Shown: one piece after another, positions 1 to 6,410 of the stretch | How the letters are laid out: each line of letters starts with the position of its first letter | Position numbering within the stretch: position 1 is the first letter of the stretch | Assembly (NCBI GenBank): GCA_904386005.1 | Contig: CAJFKR010000033.1 | Coordinates: forward strand, 1-32,548 | DNA: 32,548 bases | Origin: Candidatus Flemingiibacterium merdigallinarum | GTDB taxonomy: Bacteria > Bacillota > Clostridia > Oscillospirales > CAG-272 | Direction: 5' to 3' | Notes under the pieces: model-generated | What the model saw: only the letters and a program-made list of their open reading frames with translations | Told to the model about the DNA's origin: nothing | The model's database searches: none | Made by a program: the position numbers and the translations under genes

Positions 1-515
1 CGATAGGAAATATTGCCCGAGCTTTCGGTTACGGCTACCCTTGTCATATATTCGTCATGACCGAATGTGACGGCTTTGCTTTTTGTGTCGAATTTGTCGC
101 CGCCGTTCAGCGAATCGATATAGCTATACAAGTCATTGACCGAAATCCATTTGAGCTTTTTCAGGTTTTTCTGCTCATCGTGTGACAGCTCGGTTGTGTG
201 TGTTTTCTGTGTATTTGCGGTCTGTGTATCCGACTTCGGCTGTATCATCGGCTTCGGCAGATACCACTCGTCGTCGCCATTCTCGTCTACCCGCCACGGC
301 ATCGTGTCCGACAGCTTGAAGCTGCCGGCTTTCGTCATTAAAATCAGCTGCTCGACTTCAGATTCGCCGTACAGCTGCAGGGCGGTGTGACAGAGCGCGG
401 AATACAACGTGTCGGCGAGGATATGGTCGAGCGAGAGCGACAGCGAGTCAGCCGAGTCGGACGCGCCGAAATGCACCGCGGTGCTAAATCGCAGCCTTAT
501 CAGAAAATAGCTCAT
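1..515 (-). CDS. csm4: Csm4, type III-A CRISPR effector RAMP subunit (C-terminus beyond window edge)
   Basis: Csm4 caps the Csm complex, holding the 5' handle of the crRNA next to Cas10. The reading frame starts at the ATG at 513-515, inside the 3' end of csm3 (32-bp overlap), with a GAGG ribosome-binding site nine bases upstream. It runs open to the left edge, giving about 171 N-terminal codons of a family usually near 300 residues. The N-terminus reads MSYFLIRLRFSTAVHFGA, the typical first strand and glycine turn of the Csm4 RAMP fold. It is followed by an ADTLYSALCHTAL helix and a SDTMPW...YLPKPM segment, all hallmarks of Csm4. The overlap with csm3 suggests translational coupling. csm5 is expected next but lies outside the window. 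Confidence 0.9.
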   Translation of the reverse strand, partial: MSYFLIRLRFSTAVHFGASDSADSLSLSLDHILADTLYSALCHTALQLYGESEVEQLILMTKAGSFKLSDTMPWRVDENGDDEWYLPKPMIQPKSDTQTANTQKTHTTELSHDEQKNLKKLKWISVNDLYSYIDSLNGGDKFDTKSKAVTFGHDEYMTRVAVTESSGNISY

Positions 516-1152
516 AGCTTTCAACCTCGCGGAAAAGCTCACAATATTGTCCGGCGTCGTCAGTGTCGAGACTGTCGACACTGAAATTTTTCAGTCTCAC
601 GCGGCCGCTGCCGCGCGAGCCGTGACCGCCGAGGTAGTCGACTTCGAGCAGCTTCATCGCCTTTGCAAGCAGACGCAGATCCTCGTCGGCTGTCTCGGCG
701 TCTATAAAGTTGTATGTAATGACCACTTCGAACAATGCGCCCGGGATTACCCGCTCAATCTGACGGGGATTTGCCTTCGAGTCGGCGCGGCTGATAGTAT
801 TCTCGGATTTTATCTCGGTGACGCCGACGTTTTTCAGCTTGTCGGCGTTTGTCATAAAGCAGTCGGAAAATTGCAGCCGCGACGCGCGTATCGGCTTTGA
901 GCTGCCGAACAGCCGCAGTATGCGCTCATCGTCGCTGTTGTGGTCGGAGACGGTGCGCTCGTTCAGGCTTTGCGCGAGCAGCGCGCGCAGCTTGCCCTTG
1001 AGACTGCTGCCCGGGACTATCGGGAGTCCGCTGTGCGAGTCGCGTATGACCGGACTGTCGACCGCGCCGATAGCCGAAAAGATGTCGGTTCCGCCTATGT
1101 GCATACCGGTCAGCACCTCGAGCTCACATCTGATGATAAGTTTTCCGGACAT
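484..1152 (-). CDS. csm3: Csm3, backbone RAMP subunit and target-RNA endonuclease of the Csm complex
   Basis: Csm3 forms the multi-copy backbone of the type III-A complex and cuts bound target RNA at 6-nt intervals. The 222-residue length fits the family. The N-terminus carries the RAMP strand and glycine motif GMHIGG (residues 16-21), then AIGAVDSPVIRD, in which Asp32 is at the position of the known catalytic aspartate. The GSSLKGKLRALL segment is the conserved glycine-rich loop and helix that contacts crRNA. The C-terminal part has DYLGGHGSRGSGRV, the second glycine-rich RAMP loop. The ATG at 1150-1152 is preceded by AAAGGAG and lies three bases after the csm2 stop codon, so the genes are one operon. 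The catalytic residue is intact. Confidence 0.96.
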   Translation of the reverse strand: MSGKLIIRCELEVLTGMHIGGTDIFSAIGAVDSPVIRDSHSGLPIVPGSSLKGKLRALLAQSLNERTVSDHNSDDERILRLFGSSKPIRASRLQFSDCFMTNADKLKNVGVTEIKSENTISRADSKANPRQIERVIPGALFEVVITYNFIDAETADEDLRLLAKAMKLLEVDYLGGHGSRGSGRVRLKNFSVDSLDTDDAGQYCELFREVESYELFSDKAAI

Positions 1153-1155
1153 ACG

Positions 1156-1612
1156 TCAGTTCTCCTTTCCGCCGTAGAATTTGTGGTAGGCGATAAGCGC
1201 TTCCATATAGCGCGCAAAATTGATGAAGTTCTCGCGGCTGTTTATGCCCTTGATGTATTCGATAATGTGAGTTTTATCTGTGAAATCCTTGACCTTGCCG
1301 TCGCGCCCGGCTTCATACGCGATGCGGACTCTTGCCATATTGAGCGCCGTCTTGCTCTCGGGAGCGAGTTGGCTGTCACAACTTAGGTTTTCGGTGTTGG
1401 CAGATCAGATTGTATATGCGCCTTATCTTGCTCGTGGTTATCGAATTATTATTTTGTGTTATTATCTGCATGATACGCTCGGCTTCGTCGACATAGTTTT
1501 CGGGAAGCGTCATTGCGCGCGAGGGCGCCGACGCACTGTTATATCCATTATTGCCGCCCGAATACTGACTCGACCGACCGTTTTGGTTTGCGCCATTGTT
1601 GTTATTATACAT
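1156..1612 (-). pseudogene. csm2: Csm2, small subunit of the Csm complex, interrupted by a +1 frameshift
   Basis: Csm2 forms the helical inner filament of the complex. Two reading frames together make one Csm2. The N-terminal part (ATG at 1610-1612, AGGAG five bases upstream) has a low-complexity Asn/Gly/Ser head, then YVDEAERIMQ and SITTSKIRRIYNLICQ. The C-terminal part in the next frame has RVRIAYEAGR and RYMEALIAYHKFYGGK, the most conserved Csm2 blocks. The segment is 457 bp, one base more than a multiple of three, so loss of one base would restore a protein of about 151 residues. The shift must lie between about 1379 and 1407, which includes a run of four A/T bases. It could be a real mutation, a programmed shift or an assembly error. 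A TTG at 1625-1627 is an alternative start. Confidence 0.85.
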
Positions 1613-1623
1613 ATCTACTCCTG

Positions 1624-4089
1624 TCAATCATCGCTCACGCGGTTCAGATAAACGTACAGGTATATCGCGGTGATAAGCTCGTCGCGGTCGCGCGGACTGC
1701 GAGCCCAGTTGTATATATTGTGCGCGAATTTTTCGTAGACCGCGAATTCCGATTTCGATTTTTCGCTGTCATTTCGCTTGGGTTCAAGTCTTGCGAGCTG
1801 GTAGGCGAGTCTGGCTATGTTGATGCTGCCGCTTGACTTCGACTCGCGCAGCAGCAATAACAGTCGGTACAGAAAGGCGCTGCCGATGACGCGAACATCG
1901 CCGTCAGAATTATCGCCGCTGTACTTTGCCTGATTCGCGCTGAAATACTCGGTCAGCTGATTTGTCTTTTCGCCGAGGACACGATTTTCGAAGTCGCTCC
2001 AGCTGTAGGTGTGGTCCTCGGAGCGGCCGAATAAAGACAGCGCGTTCTTTTGCTGTCCGCCGCGCTCATAGCTTTTCGCTCGCTCCTCGAGCGCGGCGAC
2101 CTCATCGGCGGCGGCGCGTATCGGGTAATGCGGGTCGAACAGCCCGACTCCGCCGCTTATAGTCAGCTTGCCGGACGTGTATTCGGCGAGTGTTTTTTGT
2201 ATTCTCAGCGCGGCTTCGATGGTATCGTCCCACGCGCCGACAAGGAACAGGTCGTCGCCGCCCGAGTATACGACCGACACGTCGAGCGGTCGTTCATTCG
2301 AGCCGTCATAACTTCCCGACAGTATCTCGTTTATATACAGTCCGAAGAAGCGCGACATCTGTCTTGAAAAGGCCGCGGTGCGCGATATCGTGACCAGCCG
2401 ATAGCGTTTTTCGGGAGAATCCGCGCTCTCGTCCTCATAGCCCGAGACAAACGCCTCGCCGAGCCGGTCGACGTCCATGCGGCAGACGGCGAGACGTTTA
2501 ATGCCGGACGAGCTGTCGGCGAGCTCGTCGAGCGTCCTTGCCGCCGAATATTCGCCGACGTTGATTTTTGTGCTGTACCGGAATCCGGTGCAGCTTTTGT
2601 TTTTTGTGTAGACCCGAACGACAGAGTCGCTTTCGCTCAAAGCGGCAATCAGTCTCCGCGCCGATACCTCGTCGGTGAAGCTGAAATCGACGTCGCCGTC
2701 AAAGCCCGGGAGCGTGAAGTCGGGAGTAATGCCGGGGATGCCTGCCTTTGTGACGACGTAGGTGTCGATTGGCGGACGGTTTGCGTCCTGCGATTCGACC
2801 AGCTTACTCGACAGCGCGATGAAATTATTGCACCAGACGCAGGTGTCGCCGTCAAGCTCGGAGCCGCGCCCGCAGATACGGCATTCGCGCTCGCTCATTC
2901 CCTCGGCGTTGTTCATGCGGATAAGCTGCGCGGCGGTGTAGCGGTGCGACTTGTGCGACGCGACCTCGCCTGACAGTCGACCGAACATCTCCTTGTAGGG
3001 CGCGTCGGCGCGCGGCTCGTTCATAAGCTCGTTCGCGGTGCAGGGGGTATAGCCCTGCGCCAAAAACAGTCCCGCGCCGAAATTGTCGATGAGGAAGTCG
3101 TTGAAGCGGAGGTTCCAGCTGTTCACGGCTGCGAGCGTTTCGGCGGTGTTCGGGAGCAGCAGGTAGCAGTGACCGCCGCCGATGTACAAAAGATTAGCGC
3201 GGCAGAGTCCGCAGGCGGCGAGCAGCTCGTCGGCGTAATGCTCCATCAGCAGTCCCAAAAAGAACGACCGTCCGCGCAGCGATTTCAGCGCGCCGCGGTC
3301 GGCTATCGTGTAAATGAAGCTCTGGATTCCCGACAGGTCGGCGGTGTACAGCAGGAACGCCGGCTCGTCGCGGAATGTCTGCTCATTGTCGAACAGCCGC
3401 TTTTTGTAGTCGGTCTCGCCACTCTCGATGAGGTACTCGGAAATACAGCTGCCAATCGCGGCGGTGGTTTTTAGGTGGTCGTAGAGCGAGATGTCGTTTG
3501 ACTCGCCGAGGTTCGTGCTCGACGGAAAGCCCGCGGTAGTGGCTTCGAGCAATGACAGCAGAGAATTCAGCTGCGACTCGTCGGGCGAGGTTCCAAAGAG
3601 TCGGGTTTTTATACGGCTTTCGGCGGCTTGGTAGTAGGTCTGCGGTATGCGCAGCGATTTGTCAGGGCGCGGCATATGCAGCCGCTCGTCGTCGCTCGGT
3701 GGTATGTACGCGTCGACCGGCTGCGCGTGCATATTCGCGAACACCGACATGAGCGGTAGAAATCGGTCGAAGCCATTGTCGCCGTTCTCGATTTCGCGCC
3801 GGTCGGCTGCCGCCGAGATGTTGTCGGCGACATACGCGATGTATGCGACACTGTCGCACGCGATGTTATCACGCGCGATACTGTCACGCGATTGCAGCTT
3901 CGCGCGCAGCTCACGCGCGTGGTGATAGGCTATGCAGTCGAGCACCGGCTGCCACTCGCCCGGGTCAAGGCAGGACAGCGACTGCACGCCGAGCGAACTG
4001 TGAGTCCCCGAGCCGCCCGCGCGGTAGACGATTTTGCCGAAGTCGTGCATAAGGCAGCCGTACGCGGTGTCCTTGGTCTGTTTTTTCAA
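1624..4089 (-). CDS. csm1: Cas10/Csm1, large subunit with HD nuclease and GGDD cyclic-oligoadenylate synthase domains
   Basis: This 821-residue protein is the signature subunit of type III-A interference: it degrades ssDNA and, when target RNA is bound, makes cyclic oligoadenylates. An HD motif (His15-Asp16 in CLMHDFGK) opens the protein, with YHHARE near residue 55. A Palm-like GIQSFIY block lies at 254-260. A four-cysteine zinc site is at 403, 406, 417 and 420. The second Palm domain has MDVDRLGEAF near 538 and the synthase motif SGGDDLF with GGDD at 610-613. Both activities therefore look intact. The start is a TTG at 4087-4089, supported by AGGAGG six bases upstream. A 45-bp run of three 15-bp repeats encodes residues 68-82 in the HD domain. 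No convincing promoter lies directly upstream. Confidence 0.96.
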   Translation of the reverse strand: MKKQTKDTAYGCLMHDFGKIVYRAGGSGTHSSLGVQSLSCLDPGEWQPVLDCIAYHHARELRAKLQSRDSIARDNIACDSVAYIAYVADNISAAADRREIENGDNGFDRFLPLMSVFANMHAQPVDAYIPPSDDERLHMPRPDKSLRIPQTYYQAAESRIKTRLFGTSPDESQLNSLLSLLEATTAGFPSSTNLGESNDISLYDHLKTTAAIGSCISEYLIESGETDYKKRLFDNEQTFRDEPAFLLYTADLSGIQSFIYTIADRGALKSLRGRSFFLGLLMEHYADELLAACGLCRANLLYIGGGHCYLLLPNTAETLAAVNSWNLRFNDFLIDNFGAGLFLAQGYTPCTANELMNEPRADAPYKEMFGRLSGEVASHKSHRYTAAQLIRMNNAEGMSERECRICGRGSELDGDTCVWCNNFIALSSKLVESQDANRPPIDTYVVTKAGIPGITPDFTLPGFDGDVDFSFTDEVSARRLIAALSESDSVVRVYTKNKSCTGFRYSTKINVGEYSAARTLDELADSSSGIKRLAVCRMDVDRLGEAFVSGYEDESADSPEKRYRLVTISRTAAFSRQMSRFFGLYINEILSGSYDGSNERPLDVSVVYSGGDDLFLVGAWDDTIEAALRIQKTLAEYTSGKLTISGGVGLFDPHYPIRAAADEVAALEERAKSYERGGQQKNALSLFGRSEDHTYSWSDFENRVLGEKTNQLTEYFSANQAKYSGDNSDGDVRVIGSAFLYRLLLLLRESKSSGSINIARLAYQLARLEPKRNDSEKSKSEFAVYEKFAHNIYNWARSPRDRDELITAIYLYVYLNRVSDD

Positions 4090-4116
4090 GTGCTCCCTCC
4101 TGTCATGTTGATTATT

Positions 4117-4194
4117 GTCCCCTTATGGGGCTTGGGTTTACGAATTAGATAATAATGAGGATATTTTAATGGTGCGGTCGTCCCCGTATGGGGG
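4117..4194 (-). repeat. Two probable decayed CRISPR repeats beyond the trailer end of the array
   Basis: GTCCCC-TTAT-GGGGC (4117-4131) and CGTCCCC-GTAT-GGGGG (4179-4194) keep the CCCC-N4-GGGG core of the array repeat. The second is followed by TGAATTC, like the TTGAATC end of the repeat. Their cores are 63 bp apart, and the second is 61 bp from the core of the first listed array repeat, close to the array period of 66-69 bp. They lie on the leader-distal side, where old repeats decay. They could instead be short hairpins in the csm1 leader. Confidence 0.5.
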
Positions 4195-4234
4195 TGAATT
4201 CATGCGAAAAGAAAAGGAGAATTAATAATGTGAG

Positions 4235-4670
4235 GTTTCGTTCCCCTCGCGGGGATAAGTTGAATCGCGCTGAATGCAGGGCTGCCGAATCCGCTGAAGC
4301 CGTTTCCGTCCCCTCGCGGGGATAAGTTGAATCGCGATGTGCGCACGATCATTCGCGATGGCGAGCCGTTTCCGTCCCCTCGCGGGGATAAGTTGAATCA
4401 AGTGCAAGCTCGACGGTGTGAAGCTCACGTGCGAGTTTCCGTCCCCTCGCGGGGATAAGTTGAATCACATTGTCCATCATGTCGTCGACACGTTCGGCAA
4501 AGTTTCCGTCCCCTCGCGGGGATAAGTTGAATCGGCATTCCGAAGTGCAAGCTCGACGGTCTGCGCGTTGTTTCCGTCCCCTCGCGGGGATAAGTTGAAT
4601 CTCGCTCCACAATGCGGACAATATCGTGAGTCAGTTAAGTTTCCGTCCCCTCGCGGGGATAAGTTGAATC
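4235..4670 (-). CRISPR. Type III-A CRISPR array, 7 repeats and 6 spacers, transcribed on the minus strand
   Basis: 32-bp repeats start at 4235, 4302, 4368, 4435, 4502, 4570 and 4639. Spacers are 35, 34, 35, 35, 36 and 37 bp. Read on the minus strand, each repeat starts GATTCAACTTAT, contains a CCCC-GCGA-GGGG hairpin closed by a T-A pair, and ends ACGGAAAC. That end matches the 8-nt 5' handle known from the Streptococcus thermophilus Csm system. Repeats 2-7 are identical; the repeat at 4235 differs at two positions, as expected of the leader-distal terminal repeat. The leader is therefore on the high-coordinate side, next to the promoter at 4748-4776. The spacers at 4400 and 4534 share an 18-nt core. 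The csm genes follow directly downstream in the same orientation. Confidence 0.98.
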
Positions 4671-4747
4671 TGCAAAAATATACATACCGACTCACTTTCA
4701 TGACAAAATTCGCGCAAAACGGAGATAATATCCGCAAATCCGTAACT

Positions 4748-4776
4748 ATTTTATCATATTTTTCTCATATTGTCAA
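4748..4776 (-). promoter_or_regulatory. CRISPR array leader promoter
   Basis: On the minus strand TTGACA (4771-4776) and TAAAAT (4748-4753) are separated by 17 bp. The predicted start near 4741 leaves a leader of about 70 nt, AT-rich at its start, before the first repeat at 4670. This is the only strong promoter between csm6 and csm1 and may also feed the csm operon by read-through. Confidence 0.8.
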
Positions 4777-4818
4777 TAGCAACATCACCAATAATGTAAA
4801 TATACGGCAATTTTGTGT

Positions 4819-4874
4819 GTGCGAACCTGTCCGCCCACATGGTGGTGCACCATGTGGGGCTAATAGGTTCGCAC
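4819..4874. repeat. 56-bp nested perfect inverted repeat between csm6 and the CRISPR leader
   Basis: The outer arms GTGCGAACCT (4819-4828) and AGGTTCGCAC (4865-4874) are exact complements. The inner arms CCCACATGGTG (4834-4844) and CACCATGTGGG (4848-4858) are also exact, with a 3-nt loop. It begins four bases after the csm6 stop codon, so as RNA it would form a long two-part hairpin at the end of the csm6 message. No U-run follows, so it is not a typical intrinsic terminator. It may shield the message end, separate csm6 from the array, or be a protein-binding site or small repeat element. Confidence 0.75.
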
Positions 4875-4878
4875 TCGG

Positions 4879-6219
4879 TCACAGACTGCCCATTATCCAG
4901 CGGTTCGCTTCGTCGTATATGCTGTACAGCCGCTCGTCGTAGTGCTCGGGGAACAGCTCGGCGAGCAGTGAAATCAGCAGCTTGACAAGCTGCTGCGAGG
5001 TGCAGCCGGTGTCGAGCTTTATATCGTCGTCGCGCAGGTTTTCGAGCTGGTGCGCGCATTTGTTGCGGCTGCGGTTCAGCCGCTCGAGCTTTTGGAACAG
5101 CTCGCCGGCGTCGGTGTCGGCAAGTCCCTTGCGGTCGATGATTTTGTTCAGAATGAATATGCTCGGGGCGTCACTTAACCGGATATCCTCGCCCGACAGC
5201 GCGTCATACAGCTCGCGGTCGTATTCGCGGAACCGCTCGGGCGAAATTATGTCCTCGCGCTGTCCGCCGCTCGGCACGAGCACGCGCGCAAGGTCGAACC
5301 CCCGTGACTTCAGATACGCGGTCTGCAGCTGTATCGTCAGCGGATTCAGACGTATCGAGAAGTCGGTGTAACGCTCGGTGCGCTGCATGAGCTTCAGCAT
5401 CAGCACGTATTCGGACAGCTCGCGGTAGGCGCGGTAGCTCGGCTTGTCCTTTCCGCTTGACGGGTAGAGCTCGAAGCCGCCAAATTCGCCCGCAGCGCGC
5501 ACCGCCGCCGTGTAGTCGTAAACGCTTCGCCGCGCGAGGTGTATAATCAGCGGCTTCAGCTTCTCGGGCAGCTCGTCGAGCATCAGCTCGACTGCCGAAT
5601 AGTCGTAGCGGCGGAGCAGCGCGTTCAGCCGTTCGAGCTGCTTGGTGCGGCGCAGGTCGACGAGCTTCGGCTCGATACAGCGGTTCTCCGCGCCCGGCTT
5701 GTCGTCCTCGTTGAATTCAAGCTCGAACTCGATGTCGTAGTCCTTGGCGTTCGTTCGCTCGGTGCTGCCGGAGGCGCGTTCGTAGTTCTTGACCTGTATG
5801 GCGCGGCTCCTGTATCGCAGGTCGGTCGCGAACAGCGCGAGCGCCATTTTCATCTGCGGCGTACCCGAGCTGGTGTTCAGCAGTATCTCCGCGTCGGGGT
5901 AGAGTCGGGTCAGACGGTCGAGCTGCTCCTTGAACGTATTGTAGAACACGTCGAAGTCGGACACGTCGATATCTCCGAAATAGTAAGGTTCGAGCAGCTG
6001 CGGATTGTATTCGGGCTGACTTATACTCATATATTCGATTGCTCGTTTGAAGCGGTCGTCCTGCTTTTCATATCCGGCAATTTCTTCGGACAGCAGCCAC
6101 ATGATATAGTCGGGACGGTAGTGACGCACGATGTGCAGCATCGGTCCGTCATGCTCCCCGCGTATCGGGTCGGTCGTGCCGAGACAGCTTATTAATATCG
6201 TTTTGCGAGTCTTTGCCAT
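4879..6219 (-). CDS. csm6: Csm6, CARF-HEPN ribonuclease activated by cyclic oligoadenylate
   Basis: This 446-residue protein is the stand-alone ancillary RNase of type III-A systems: cyclic oligoadenylate made by Cas10 binds its CARF domain and switches on non-specific RNA cleavage by HEPN. The N-terminal CARF domain opens with the Rossmann strand TILISCLGTTDP and has the diagnostic NTSSGTPQMKMAL around residues 115-127. The C-terminal HEPN domain holds RNKCAH at 385-390, the R-X4-H catalytic motif. The start ATG has AAAGGAG upstream and the gene has its own promoter at 6252-6280, so it can be expressed independently of the array and csm operon. Whether the activator is cA4 or cA6 cannot be read from the sequence. 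Confidence 0.93.
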   Translation of the reverse strand: MAKTRKTILISCLGTTDPIRGEHDGPMLHIVRHYRPDYIMWLLSEEIAGYEKQDDRFKRAIEYMSISQPEYNPQLLEPYYFGDIDVSDFDVFYNTFKEQLDRLTRLYPDAEILLNTSSGTPQMKMALALFATDLRYRSRAIQVKNYERASGSTERTNAKDYDIEFELEFNEDDKPGAENRCIEPKLVDLRRTKQLERLNALLRRYDYSAVELMLDELPEKLKPLIIHLARRSVYDYTAAVRAAGEFGGFELYPSSGKDKPSYRAYRELSEYVLMLKLMQRTERYTDFSIRLNPLTIQLQTAYLKSRGFDLARVLVPSGGQREDIISPERFREYDRELYDALSGEDIRLSDAPSIFILNKIIDRKGLADTDAGELFQKLERLNRSRNKCAHQLENLRDDDIKLDTGCTSQQLVKLLISLLAELFPEHYDERLYSIYDEANRWIMGSL

Positions 6220-6251
6220 GATGTGCTCCTTTCAATCAATGCAGTAAAGCT

Positions 6252-6280
6252 ATCATACCATATTCTGCCATATAAGTCAA
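6252..6280 (-). promoter_or_regulatory. csm6 promoter
   Basis: On the minus strand TTGACT (6275-6280) and TATGAT (6252-6257) are spaced by 17 bp, upstream of the csm6 ribosome-binding site. Confidence 0.75.
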
Positions 6281-6331
6281 GACACGCGGCGGATATGTTA
6301 TCAAATTGTAATTATGTTATCTTTTTGTAAT

Positions 6332-6366
6332 AAAAAACTGCCGCCGTCAGAAACAGCAGCAGTTTT
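6332..6366 (-). terminator. Intrinsic terminator of the GH127 gene
   Basis: Arms AAAACTGCCGCCG (6334-6346) and CAGCAGCAGTTTT (6354-6366) pair with two G-U wobbles around a 7-nt loop. On the minus strand the hairpin is followed by six Ts. It lies 45 bp past the GH127 stop and before the csm6 promoter. Confidence 0.85.
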
Positions 6367-6410
6367 ATTATTGTAGTTATAATCCCGTCAGAATGCACAA
6401 AAGCGATCCG

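Noticed and set aside
4222-4942. Open reading frames crossing the CRISPR array on both strands
   Set aside because: They are repeats and spacers read through; the recurring peptides come from the 32-bp repeat. They have no ribosome-binding sites or family features.
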